The notes beneath the pieces were generated by a model. That model was not told the origin of the DNA, searched no databases, and worked only from the letters and a program-made list of their open reading frames with translations. 64,000 bases of DNA from Diphasiastrum complanatum (lineage: Eukaryota > Streptophyta > Lycopodiopsida > Lycopodiales > Lycopodiaceae), in assembly GCA_029204225.1 (NCBI GenBank), contig CM055097.1:10546230-10610229 (forward strand), read 5' to 3'. This document shows, in pieces, positions 22,926-33,886 of this stretch (positions are counted from its first letter, which is position 1; the number at the start of each line of letters is the position of its first letter). Position numbers and translations under genes: made by a program.

Positions 22926-23307
22926 TTGCCAAGGAACGGGAACGAAATGGGAACGTGACCCCTAGGAGTAGGAACGTTTTCGAGAACTTGGGAACCTGGG
23001 AACGCCATGTCATTAAATATAAGTTTGAAACAATGCTCATCAAAACTGGCAAAGTGTATGAATTCAACCGGCCAAAAATGAGTATTTTGATACTTTTGAT
23101 GGGTTTTTATACAAGCATATGAACCCTTTTATGGGTAACAGTCAACAAAAAACTGAGAAGCTTAAAAAAAAGCAGGTTTTATTAGAAGATTTTGCTTTTG
23201 CTACTTGGGAACGCGTTCCCACTGCTACGGGAACATTCCCACCTGGGAATGCGTTCCCGGGAACACCTAGTAGGTGGGAACTTGGGGAACGTTCCCTAGT
23301 AACTATG
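22921..23307. mobile_element. MITE-like element built from GGGAACG palindromes
   Basis: The left end CATAATTGCCAAGGAACG and the reverse complement of the right end, CATAGTTACTAGGGAACG, agree at 14 of 18 bases, and all four differences are transitions. Inside lie clustered copies of GGGAACG, including palindromes such as GGGAACGCGTTCCC (23207-23220) and GTTCCCGGGAAC. It has no ORF of its own. The length (387 bp), inverted ends and non-coding nature fit a non-autonomous DNA transposon. No clear target duplication was seen. Confidence 0.55.
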
Positions 23308-23489
23308 GTTCGTTTATGCAACCCTTGTCTGATGCTTCTAACTGGAAGTACGCTCTTGGAAGGGGAAGAGCTATGTCATTTCATGTCCTACAATTGGCAA
23401 GGTCAAGAACATAGGCATTGAATGAACTCCATATGGCTTATTAGCCACTAAGGAAAAGGGGTGGTGCCAACTTGGAGTTGACAGGCTTG
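23308..23489. other. Short unannotated stretch
   Basis: No similarity was recognised. It may include decayed LINE or gypsy sequence. Confidence 0.3.
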
Positions 23490-23780
23490 AGGGAAAGACG
23501 TCCTTGAGAAAGAGTTGTTTGCCATTATACATGCACTAAAAGTACGGAGACATTATTTGTATGAATCCAAGATTTATGTGTATTTGATTTTCTAACTCAA
23601 ATGATGCAAATGCTTGGGTTAGCCAAGAAAAAAGTGATACAGGCGATGGATCTGGATCGTGCAAAGACATTTGTTGACCAGAGTTGCACACCAAGAGAGT
23701 TTGAGGGAGGGGATATAGTGTTTCTCGTTATTCCAAAGGACTCACCTTCTCTTAAGACAAGGAAGTATTATAAGACCCCG
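23490..23780 (+). pseudogene. Chromovirus remnant: RNase H scrap joined to integrase C-terminal part
   Basis: The frame reads EKELFAIIHALKVRRHYLYE (RNase H), then jumps to FLTQMMQMLGLAKKKVIQAM followed by DRAKTFVDQ, TPREFEGGDIVFL (integrase C-terminal part). The same wording occurs at 39170-39320 and at 27144-27350. About 1.3 kb between the two domains is deleted. Confidence 0.75.
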
Positions 23781-24059
23781 TCCTCGTGCTGCACATCAGG
23801 AGCAGGTGAACTTTGAAATTTGAAATTTGGCTGTTCTTGTTATCTTTCAACTTGTAACTTGTTATGTAATAGGTTAATTGTAATATGCAAAAATGATAAT
23901 TGATTGTTCAAGCCTCATAATTCATTAACAATTGCCTTTGGAAATTGCTCTTTGCCAATGATTGCTATTTCCATTATGCACATTACATTGTGAATCTTGA
24001 TCCTTGATTCATCATTCCAAATTCCAATTTCCTGATTCTTGATTCGTGAAGTTTGAACA

Positions 24060-25366
24060 TTGAACATTGAATCATCTCACATGATGTCCATTGTGACTCC
24101 TCCCACATCATTGGCTTCAGAGCCTATGGGCATGCCCTCTTCCTCAGCTCATCACGGTCGCCCATCTTTGGACGCCGAGCTGTCACCTGAGGGACCAGTG
24201 GATGCAGGTGCAGGCACTTCAGCTAGTGGAGGTGCATCATCCAAGGTTAGGGCACGTGTCTGTCCTAGAGGGAGGGACTTTTATGTGTCTTTGTACAGGC
24301 AAGAGAACACGGACCTTACCTGCATTGCTAGCAGGAGGCTCTTCTTTGTATGTGACCTCCCATTCCACTTAGCGGTGACGCCTGAATGGAGAAGGTGATG
24401 TTATCTATTTCCCGAATTGGTTCAGAGTGGAGAGGGCCTAGCATGGAGCAGTTGAGGACTAGAGAGTTGCTCCTTTCATATCTTTTGGATGCCCTGTGTT
24501 GCCCATTGCCTAGACCTCCTTGTTGAGGATAGTGCTAAATTACCGTGGGTCAAGGAGATTGTGGGGTGGCACGATTCTTGATGAGGTTTATCACCAAGCG
24601 TCCCAAGGTCCTTTCCATGTTCAGATCCTTTTTGACCTTGGATGTTGTAAAACATTCCCCCACCAGGTTGTTTCCAAATTCCAATTCCTTTCACTAATCA
24701 TTTGCACAAATAGTATACTGCATTGTAATTTTTTAAATTGCTTGAATACTCGTGAGTCTTGATTCTTGACCTATTGTACATACATGATGATACTACGTAG
24801 TACATACTACTCTTCTAAGTTCTAACTGGTCAATGGTTACTAACTATATAGGTTTGCATACATGTTCCTCGTTTTGGAGCGCCTCTTGAAGGGCAGAGCA
24901 GCCTAAGGCAGATGGTGGTTTCAAGTCACTAACAAGATTGGGGGCCATCACGAGAAGTCACGGAAGTTCGAGACTACCATGCTACCTACATTATTCTTGG
25001 ATGAGGCAATGCTATTGTCATGGGGCTGTAGCCTATTTACACTGGCTTTTGCCTCACGAATAGAGAGGGCTCCACTTTGAGCCTTCTTTATGAATTCATG
25101 GACAAATTGGGAGAGCAGCTGAGCATATGCATGGATCTCAGTTCTGAAATGGGCATTTTAGAAGTCTAATTCTCAATGTTGCAACTTTTAACTTGCATGT
25201 TCAATGCTCAAAACTATGACTATTTTCGCACATGGTGTTCACTGTTGAAGCCTTGACTTTGGACTTTCACAAGTTGGAAGAAGTCAAGTCTATACGGCGA
25301 GATAGATGGCAGTGGTTCCATCAGCCTTTGCATGCCATGGCTTGCATGCTCCATCCTTTATGGCGG
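24060..25366 (+). pseudogene. hAT-type transposase remnant (DUF659 and dimerisation region)
   Basis: The first ORF (24060-24398) is Ser/Pro-rich, then shows IASRRLFFVCDLPFHLAVTP, the pattern of the DUF659 core (IAxFFYxxGLPFNxxxSPxW). Shortly after, RGPSMEQLRTRELLL (about 24424-24476) matches the next DUF659 motif. At 25254-25366 the frame reads LDFHKLEEVKSIRRDRWQWF then HQPLHAMACMLHPLW, typical of the region before the hAT C-terminal dimerisation domain (RWxxxxxxPLHAAAYxLNP). The middle is out of frame. It is a dead DNA transposon relic. Confidence 0.55.
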
Positions 25367-25863
25367 AGTGAGACGCAGTTTTGTGACCAGGAGCTCAGAT
25401 AGGGTCATGAATCAGACATGAAACGTTACTTGAATTTAAGCTGTTGGTTTTACACAAGCGATAAAATATCTACGCTTTTCCAACTGCAAAGTCTTCAAAA
25501 GTCACCAATAAAGTCCTCTTCAATAAATCTCCTCATCCAATACTGCAGAGGGACCTGCAGGTGTTTGAGAAGGGGGCAATGTTGGCAGATTCCTTGAGGC
25601 CAACGTTAACAATAAGTTGCGAGGGTTGTGGCATCCTGCGTGCGTAAGACCATGGCCCAATGAGCACTTGTAAATTATCTCTTTTGGAATAAACTAGACT
25701 TTGGGTCATGTGGTTAAAATAATAATAAAAGGCCAAAGTGGAAGTTAAATTTAGTAAGTTCCTAAGTTTTTGTAGTTAGGTGGGGTGTGCTTCTTTGTAC
25801 ACCATAGATTAGTTTGTGTTTCTTGTGAAGGGTGTGGATTTCAATACCACCTCCTTGCAAGTA

Positions 25864-25910
25864 GCCAATAGGAAGCAAGGGACAAGGGCCTCCCCAAAGA
25901 TAAAAAGGCA
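25864..25910 (+). promoter_or_regulatory. Promoter-like CCAAT and TATA arrangement
   Basis: GCCAATA at 25864-25870 and GATAAAAAGG at 25899-25908 are followed within 200 bp by a pyrimidine-rich leader ending in a (TC)n tract and by AAGGTAGGTT, a donor-like site near 26200. It could be an LTR promoter or a captured host promoter. No ORF follows on +. Confidence 0.25.
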
Positions 25911-26072
25911 CCTATTGTACACTATTTTAGAATCAATACTATGTTGAATAGAGGAAACTCTACTCAATTTTGGTGCCTCTCCTCCCTCGTGGCTCCTCCC
26001 CTCTTCTCCATCTCTCTTCCCCTCTCTACTTCTTGGTTCTTGATCTCTCTCTCCCTCCTCTTCTTGGAAGAT

Positions 26073-26077
<5 letters not shown>

Positions 26078-26138
<61 letters not shown>
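26078..26138 (+). repeat. (TC)n microsatellite
   Basis: About 30 uninterrupted CT dinucleotides, embedded in a longer C/T-rich stretch from 25980. Confidence 0.97.
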
Positions 26139-26143
<5 letters not shown>

Positions 26144-26509
26144 GTGGTTAATGTAGATGGTTGATTTAGCATAGATATGGATGATGTTTTGATGTTTCAA
26201 GGTAGGTTAGAAGTTAAGATATGCTTCTTTGTGTTCTTGTTTGGAAATGTAAATATTGTAGATAAGCTTTGATCTGCTTTGTGTTCTTTCCTTTCTTTGC
26301 TGTAAATAGCTTTTGAGTTCTTGATTTTTGCATGTTTTTGGGTTCTTGTTTGGTTGGTTTCCTGCTGGATTCATGAAGAGTTGGTTTCTTTTTTAGTTTC
26401 TGGGTTGAGGGTCTTTAATGCAAGCTTAAGGTTCGAGCTCGGTGGGAAGGGTGAAGGCGGAAGGGAACTATACTACAACACGATGAGTGGTTGAATGGTT
26501 GAGAGAATC

Positions 26510-26767
26510 AGATTCTGCTATGTGCTAGAATCGGCAAACATGGACCAAGTGTCCCAGTGAGCATATGACACGTGTCATGTGGACCGGTCAACCGTTCCTA
26601 CTTTTGAGGAGGTCAGTCCAGCAGACTCTCACGGGACCCAGTACCCCCTTGGCCATCTCGGATTTAGTCACTATAACAGATATTTACATTGCAATTTACG
26701 ATTGTCTCCACAGGCCGGTGACTTAGCCATTTACAATCTAATAATTACAATTTACAATTTTGTGACA
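26510..26767 (-). repeat. 3' LTR of Chromovirus-2, left limit uncertain
   Basis: On minus, a polypurine tract GAGGAGGGAAGGGA (26781-26768) precedes TGTCACAAAATTG. Downstream the LTR shares GGGTACT, CTGGACTGAC, TTGACCGGTC and GTCATATGCTCA in order with the + strand LTR at 46900-47551, so both belong to one family. The far end could not be placed. Confidence 0.7.
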
Positions 26768-26779
26768 TCCCTTCCCTCC

Positions 26780-28015
26780 TCAGATGACATCGTCCTTGAT
26801 GGCAAAGTTTGGATACTGTGCATGCAACCCATGCGCGGTCTCCCAGGTAGCATCACTGAGAGGTCGTCCATGCCATGCAACCAAGTACTCACGGAGCAAA
26901 CGATTCTGTAACCGTCTCTGCCTCCGGTCCAATACTCTCGCTGGTCCATGCATCACCTCCCCATGCTCCTGAAACAATACAAGGCCATCAGCCAACAAGT
27001 TAGCACCGTCATGTAAAACCTTCTTTAAGCGTGAAACATGAAAAATAGGATGAACCATACAACCAATAGGCAAATCCAATTCATAAGCAACGCTATTAAT
27101 CTTTTTAACAATTTTTCAAGGTCCACAGTATCTAGGTGACAACTTATAACACTTCCCTGTCTTTAGGGTTTTCGAGTCCTTTGGAATTGAGAAATACCAT
27201 ATCTCCTTCCTCGAACTCTCTTGGCGTACGATCCAGATCAGCATATGCCTTTGCCCGATCCATCGCCGCTTTTACATTTTCCTTTGCTAACTCCAACATT
27301 TGTTGCATGTGAGTTAGAAATTCCATAGCACTAGGTGTCTTATGACTCATGAGGCATACCTATAGTAACTGGACTGACTGGTCCAAAACTATAATTTAGC
27401 TCGAAAGGACTCATCTTCGTAGATGCATTCTTTTTGTCATTATAGGCAAACTCCAACAATGGTAGGTAACATTCCCATTGCGTTTGCCTTTCACTCACAT
27501 ACGCCCTAAGCATATCTTCCAAGGTTTGGTTAACTCTCTCAATCTGCCCATCGGTTTCATGATGATCATAACTACTCATTCCCAACTGCTCCTCTAACTC
27601 CTCAAATACTGCAGTCCAAAAGTTGCCAGTAAAACGAGAATCCCTATCAGACACATGGATCTAGGTAATCCATGAAGTCTGAATACATGTTGTATAAACA
27701 AATCAGCCGTACCAGGTGCATCAATCTTATTACTAGTTGGGATAAAATGAGCCATTTTAGTGAGTCTATCAACCACAACTAGGATAGCATTATGTTGCTA
27801 CTGCATATGCGGTAAACATGTAATAAAGTCCATGGAAATACTCTCCCATCTCCCTTCTGGTATAGGTAACGGGCGTAATAATCCAGGCACTTTAATCCTT
27901 TCAGCCTTATTAAGTTGACACCTAAAACAATGTGTCATATAATGGTTTACTTCTTTCTTAAGTCCAGACCACCAAAAGTTACGACGTATCAACTCATAGG
28001 TCCTATCCACACCAA
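26780..28015 (-). pseudogene. Chromovirus-2 integrase with C-terminal chromodomain
   Basis: On minus: zinc-region pieces AGHLGVDRTYELIRRNFWW and HCFRCQLNKAER, then SISMDFITCLP (first catalytic Asp), MVDRLTKMAHFIPT, SDRDSRFTGNFW (second Asp) and HETDGQIERVNQ (Glu). The GPY-type part has FEEGDMVFL and HPIFHVSRLKKVL. A chromodomain ends it (LLREYLVAWHGRPLSDATWE). Frameshifts occur near 27790, 27650, 27345 and 27110. Chromodomains in this family bind histone marks and steer insertion to heterochromatin. Confidence 0.9.
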
Positions 28016-28039
28016 GATGACCAGCACTAGGGCATCACA

Positions 28040-28360
28040 CCATCAAACTGGAACTCATACACATGAGTATCCTAGGCTAAGTGTGGCTTCCGCATCGTGT
28101 GCCAAGCCCAACACCACATCAAACCACGCAAGCCGTGTTATCTCAAAATCCAACTCTTCTGTGTAACTTTGTACAGTTAGTGGAATGCCCACAACCCTCT
28201 TATCCCAAATCTCTGTACCCTTTCCATCAGCCATTTCCTCTGTGTACTGGTACTGGGATGGTTGAGTATTCACACCTAACTTTCGTACCGAAGTTGAATT
28301 CAACACATTATGAGAGGACCTAGTGTCAAATAGAACCTAAACATCCACACAGTTGTCCTC
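28040..28360 (-). pseudogene. Chromovirus-2 aspartic protease
   Basis: On minus the active site reads [14 protein letters not shown], where Gly of the D-T-G triplet has become Arg. It continues YTEEMADGKGTEIWDKRVVG and LDFEITRLAWFDVVLGLAHD. The downstream half ends at the RT deletion near 28030. Confidence 0.82.
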
Positions 28361-28369
28361 GCATAACAA

Positions 28370-29522
28370 TAAGAGAAGTGTTAGGAAATTGATGCCCTTG
28401 GCGAGCTGATTTTGACAAAAGCGCTGGTCGACCCGTGTCTACTCTCCTGACCACCGAAACATTCATGAGGCGTGGAACATCTGGATTGGCTTTCTGCTCG
28501 ATCTCTTCCACTGTCATAGGGTCATCACCCTGGTTCATCTGGTCCACCTGGAGATTATATGTGGTCCGCATCAAGTTCCGTGGACATTCCTTCCACCTAT
28601 GCGACCCCAAACATCCAAAATAGAGGCTCTCCCTCTTTGCACGTTCTTGGTCCTGAGGCGACAACATTGAAGGACGTTGACCCTTTTGGGCATTGGGCTT
28701 CCCATACAACCCTTTGCCTTTGGGGGCCCCGACACCCTTCACCTATTGGTCACCCCGAGCTTGTCACTGATTGGTTTGACCTTCAAATTTTCTCTTTTTG
28801 TTCCATTTGCCCTTGCGTCCCCAAGGTTGCTGACCACATGTACCAGCTACCGCAACAGAATCCGGGCCTCTTTTCCCATCTTCATAAAACAAAGCCATCT
28901 GGATGGCTCCCTGCAAATCATGAGATTTCTCCTTCTGCACAAAAGGGCGAATACTCTCTCGAAGTCCCTCCACAAAGTGAAATATTTGCATGTACATAGG
29001 AACTTCCTAGGGAATGCGTAACAAAGCCTCGGTACTTGTCTGCATAATCCTGCATGCTCAAGTTACTCTGCTTCAAATAAGTCCATTGTTGCATGGCTCT
29101 ATGCGCAAACATTTGCTGGAATGCCTTCCATGTGCTTGGAACTAGGTCATCCTTTTCCACCTTCCTCCACCACCTTTGTGCTGACTCTTGAAAATGATAT
29201 GTGGCTTCAGCAATCATCTCAGTTTCATCGTCTATGCCACACATCTGGAATGCTTTCTCCCACTTTTGCAACCAATTCTCAACGGCATATGTAGTTCTCA
29301 TAGATACTGCTCCAATGAACTTCGGAGGTTTTAGATCCTTGATCGTAGGTAGCTTCCTCTTTCGAAACCCCAACTCAGCTTCATGACCATAGACAATGTC
29401 CTGTCTGCTTCCATAGCTGTACCACCGACTCTCTCAGGAACGCTAGCCCCTTTACCTTTGAGTTGCTCCAAAATCAGCTTAAGAGTAGCTTCGATAGCAT
29501 TCCACCTTGGAACATACAACAT
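28370..29522 (-). pseudogene. Chromovirus-2 gag
   Basis: On minus from about 29522: a basic N-terminus, then [38 protein letters not shown] and [20 protein letters not shown] (Retrotrans_gag, with the WW pair). YADKYRGF and FHFVEGLRESIRPFV follow. The knuckle reads YFGCLGSHRWKEC: its first Cys is Tyr, and the spacing corresponds to CX2CX3HX4C. Frameshifts lie near 29350, 28990 and 28760. Confidence 0.87.
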
Positions 29523-30114
29523 CTAATCTCTGTGAATCTTGACTGGTGTTGCTTGCGGAGCCATAGCAAAAGAATAGGTAGCAGAAACAAAGCAAAAACA
29601 AGCTCTCAGCACCTCAAATCACTACACAGATAGGTTACCCTGAATTCCTAGAAGAACTGGATAGAATAGGCCTCCTACAGCCAAGTTCTAACTACACAGA
29701 GACTTTTATTCTCCAAAAATCAGCAAACTAGGGTTTCAAACTGACAATTGGCAAAAAATAATGGATGATCACTGAATCAGAAGGCAAAAAGCCCTACCCT
29801 ACCAAGGACCTACCACAAGAAGCTTATTGCAACTGACAGATCTGAAAAATACTGAGGATTGAAGAAGTTACAAACAAATTTACAAATCCTGTGAGGGCTG
29901 GATTTTCACAAAAGCGATGAGAATAATCAAGCCACGTAGTAGAAAATGCTCAAAGGCTGTTAGAAGATCAACAATCCACCATAGGGCTTCAATCTGCTAT
30001 CTTATGGGCTCCAAATCTGCCAACAAATCACCTACAGTAGGGCGCTGGCTCTCCAAGAATACACCAAACCCTAACTGAAGATGCCAAATCCCACACAAGT
30101 CTCGAAAGCAACTA
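29523..30114 (-). other. Leader of Chromovirus-2
   Basis: This non-coding stretch lies between primer site and gag. Nothing else was recognised. Confidence 0.5.
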
Positions 30115-30160
30115 CTCTGATACCAAATGTTGCACACAAACTACCAGATGAGGAGCTATA
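30115..30160 (-). other. Primer-binding site and last bases of the 5' LTR of Chromovirus-2
   Basis: Minus-strand TGGTATCAGAG (30125-30115) follows an LTR end ...TTTGTGTGCAACA at 30128. LINE coding sequence begins within about 10 bp of 30160, so the rest of the LTR is missing. Confidence 0.7.
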
Positions 30161-30168
30161 TATTAGAT

Positions 30169-31868
30169 CTACCGGCGTTTCCCTTTAGAAGTGTCATATA
30201 TACGTTTTTTATAGCGACAAGTATATCTATATAGGCGTTTGAGATGAGGAGATGGTAACGGAGAGTTAATTTGCGAATGTAGTTGCTTGCAAACATCATC
30301 ATACCAAGGTTGATGAGGATGATGAGATTTCAGGCACTTGGATATTTTACGATGTTTCGATAGGAAGGCCATAGAGGCAGCAGTATGAAGAACTGTGGTG
30401 AGGAACAATGCTTGGGAGTGGAGTGGACCATGATAAGGAAAAACTTGGAGTAGGAAAGAGAGAGCATCTTGGTAAAGGTGTGTGTAAGCGTTATTAAATG
30501 TATACTTAGGGGCGCGATCTATAGGAGAGGGATTAGATGGGGAGTGATCAGGTACTAAGCCCAGATTAATGGAAAGAAAGGAATGGTCAGATAATGAAGT
30601 GGGAGAAACAACAAAGTCAGATAGAAAAGGTATAAGAGATGGAGACCCCATGAAATAATCCACGACACTATGCCTCCTGAAAGATTTTCTTGCGTTCCTG
30701 AACCTGGATAAAAGTAAGATCCTCATCCAAGAAAATATGTGTGCCTCTTAATTTAGACTTGAGTCTCAGTACTTTGGTTCTTTCTTCTTTTGTTTTGAAA
30801 CGAATAATGAGAGTTGAATTGTCTTTTTTGGTATGCCAAGCATTATCCAATCCATTTGTATTGAAACTCAAAGTAGTATTTAAGAAGGATGTTGCTTCTT
30901 TCACAACATCATGAGTGTCGAGAACACCTCGAACTCGAACATTGAGAGCTTCGGAATCACGTAATTTTTCTTCAGAGATGGTAGCTGAGATAATAGTAGA
31001 CATATGAGCGGTATTACCTTCTTCTGTATGAAATAAGGAAGCCCAAGTTTTTGTAGCCTCCTTATGTTCACTCAAGTGGTGTTTCTAGCTCATCGATTTT
31101 GCTTGTCATTGGGGATGGCCTTCCTTCCAATGTCTGGATTTTCTGTTTGAGAGCCATATTGTCCTGGAGCAACGTGGACATAGTCAACTTAAGCTGTTGT
31201 ACTTCGGATGGTAACGCATCCACCTCCGCTTTTAGGTAGCCCTCAAATGCTTTCCTTGGCATGTAGATGTCGTCGCCGTAAGGAGCATTTTTGGTAGAGC
31301 ATGATAGGTAGGCAGCAGACGACGAGGGAACAGAAGGGATGACTGTCCCCCCAGCGATGGAGTCAACTGCAGCAGCAATGGAGGCATTCCCAGCAGCACT
31401 GGAGTTTGAGCTATTTCCATCATCGCTGGAGGCAGAGGTGGAAGCAGAGACATCGCTGGAGGTAGGAGCATTGCTGGAGGCAAGAACACTGTTAGAACCA
31501 ACGGTGGGCAGCATTAAAGGTGATGCACTGGGGGCATTGGGGCCATGCAAGGAGACATTCGTATTGGCAGCAGCTGTACTGTCCGCGATGTGGGGGTCAG
31601 GTCTGGAGACAGATGTACTAGCGAATGCTAGAAACAACGCTGGAGGCAGATTCATGAGCGATGGAAGCAGGGTCTGAAGCAGCGATGGAGGCACTGGAGG
31701 CAGATTCATATGTGCTGGAGGCAGAGTTTGAAGCAGCGATGGAGGGGATGGAGTCACCCAGTTCAGGTGTGTGGGCGATGGAGACAAGGCAAGTGCCAGA
31801 ACCATTGGAGCGAGGTGGGTAGCGTTGGGAGCTAGCTCCCCCCCTCTTACGTGGAGCCATATAGAGGG
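30169..31868 (-). pseudogene. L1-type LINE: ORF1p and part of the endonuclease (LINE-D)
   Basis: On minus: a Ser/Ala/Pro-rich low-complexity N-terminus (candidate start MAPRKRGGASSQRY at 31860, with a frame change soon after). A coiled coil follows (about 31225-31120, EVQQLKLTMSTLLQDNMALK). Then comes an ORF1p core with ALNVRVRGVLDT, STLIIRFKTKEERTKVL and GTHIFLDEDLTFIQVQERKK (30990-30670), the typical RRM/C-terminal pair. It joins at about 30690 to the C-terminal end of an apurinic endonuclease (VVDYFMGSPS..., with the SDHSFLSINL catalytic motif near 30590) and its linker. The endonuclease front and all RT are missing. ORF1p would coat LINE RNA. Confidence 0.82.
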
Positions 31869-31906
31869 AGCCACCACAATTTCTAGGCTAGGCTGCCATG
31901 GAGAGC

Positions 31907-31910
<4 letters not shown>

Positions 31911-31960
<50 letters not shown>
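31911..31960. repeat. (GA)25 tract at the 5' edge of LINE-D
   Basis: A pure 50-bp dinucleotide tract. On the LINE sense (minus) strand it reads (TC)n immediately upstream of the element. Confidence 0.97.
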
Positions 31961-31964
<4 letters not shown>

Positions 31965-33409
31965 TACAAGACTGCACTTAGTTCCTCTTGACAAAGCAAT
32001 ACTGAAGCTCTTTAAAGCCTTTATTCATAATCCAACAAGGTAAAATACAGCTGAAAAGTAAAATACAGTACTAGAAAGCACCATAAAGCATAACCACTTT
32101 CAAGATGTCCAGCTGCCACCATCCCACAAAACAAAACCGCTCAAGTTAGTTTAGTGAGGAAGACAGGTGTCATGGCTGAACGACAATTGCTATTCATGTT
32201 CAAAAGAAGTTATACTACTTAACAACTTTGAATAGCATTTTAAAACGTAGTCCAATCTTCCCAAACAAACGATGTTTTAGCGATAGGCCAAGCCGTTATA
32301 TCACCGTATCAGGGCGAGTGCCATACTGATCAACTTACGGGCAATTGGTCCATATCAGCTCGTTTTATGCTTAGAAGAGTATGAAAAGTTTTAACCGTTA
32401 AAGTTTTACTTAGCCAAAAGACCTGGTGTGGACACGTGTGCTGGTATCAGAGCAAATCCATGCTATACTGACCCAATTGACCCTTACAGAGTGAGGTATG
32501 TCGTGCACTACTGTCCATACTCCTGAGCATATCCATGCTCTTCAGTTGTATCTCACCAAAGGTCTAAAATGACACTTGACAGGGTAGGGTAAAGCAATAC
32601 CATGATCGTTATATAGGAATCACATAACTACCATGGTATGAGGACACTGTTTTGGATAGACAGAGTGGGTTACTTAGTAAGTGATTTCCAATGTCCTTAC
32701 TAGGTATCAGGGCAGATCCGTGCCATTCTAACCCTTTCATAAAGACAATGTATCTTACGCATTTCCATGCTGTCTAAGACCATATTATTGGAGTCCTTAC
32801 CGTGAAGTTTATTGACCAAGGTTTTTCTGAAAATTAGTTAATAATAGTGTCTTTTACTTAAGTCGTTTCTTTTTGTAGAAAGGAAGAAGCATATTGAAGA
32901 ATCGTAACAAGAGTTTTTTCCGAAACTACTTATCCCGTTCGTGTGTTGTAGCATTCGCATCTAAATTGATAACGAGAACTCATACCTGAATGTTTGCAGA
33001 CGAGGCTTCTTGAGATGCTACCATAGTTGTATTTCCGTGAAAGTGCTATCTTTGTATCATAGCGACAACAAATATGGTTTTTTAGTTACATTTTCAGAGT
33101 TGAAGGGCGTTTAAGTATCGTAGAATGTATTTTCTGTTTTGTAAAGTCTCAGTAGAAAGCATAGCTTTATTTCGAATACGATAACGCTCGGTTCGAGTAA
33201 GAACCGGAGTGTAGTAAAAAAAAAGGTCGTAATAACAGATGTCGCTACATTTATCACATGCACCGATAGTCATTCCGTTTACTAGGATGAGATTTGCAAA
33301 ATGTAATGAAACGTTAATGTGAATGTATCAATATATTGTAAAAACATAGAGCTAAATCATTTCTTAAAAGTAAGCTGTCAAAGCTCCTTCTATCAATCTC
33401 TGGATAGTA
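31961..33409. other. About 1.4 kb without recognised genes
   Basis: Two loosely similar stretches, GGTATCAGAGCAAATCCATGC (about 32441) and GGTATCAGGGCAGATCCGTGC (about 32705), look like primer-site-containing relics repeated about 260 bp apart. Nothing coding was recognised. Confidence 0.35.
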
Positions 33410-33414
33410 GAAGG

Positions 33415-33886
33415 TGTTACGACTCAGTCTAGTTCTGACATGACCTCGGCATGACCGGTCACTCAAAGGGCCTGAGGCCAAGTTGGCAGGGGTCAGTGAC
33501 CGGGAAAAGCATCGCTTCCAAGTGGGAACCGATGTATCACGAAATCTCGTAATCCGGTGAGACCGTCTGACAAGCTGTCAGAGATGCAGTCGCGTAACCG
33601 TCGGGGCCCTAGCTGTTAGTGCTAGCCGGCAAGCAGTCGAGGTGACCAGTTGGTGTCATCGGTAATGACGGGGCATGGGGGTGCTATCCCGTGAGTCACT
33701 CACTCTTCACAGGTCGCATGCAGTGTGTACGCCAGGTGGCCTAATCAACCACTGGGGGGGTACCTCGTGTATGTTGACAGGAATAGCAGGTAGTGGACTC
33801 AAGAGGGGGCTACCTATGGTTGGGAGGATCATTCCACACACCGGCCTTCAGGAGTTGAGCAGCTTAGAGAGTTTTGGTTGTTCACA
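33415..33886 (+). repeat. 5' LTR of Chromovirus-1
   Basis: TGTTACGACTC...GTTGTTCACA, 472 bp with TG...CA ends. It is very similar to 39731-40111 outside a block at about 33660-33750 that is absent there. Confidence 0.95.

Larger units (their letters stand above)
26510..30160 (-). mobile_element. Ty3/gypsy chromovirus lacking RT and RNase H (Chromovirus-2)
   Basis: On minus the order is LTR end (30160-30128), primer site (30125-30115), leader, gag (29522-28370), protease (about 28360-28040), integrase and chromodomain (28015-26780), polypurine tract, LTR. The protease reading passes at about 28030 directly into the HHCC zinc region of integrase. About 1.5-2 kb of RT and RNase H is therefore deleted. 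Only about 33 bp of the 5' LTR remain before LINE sequence. Confidence 0.85.
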
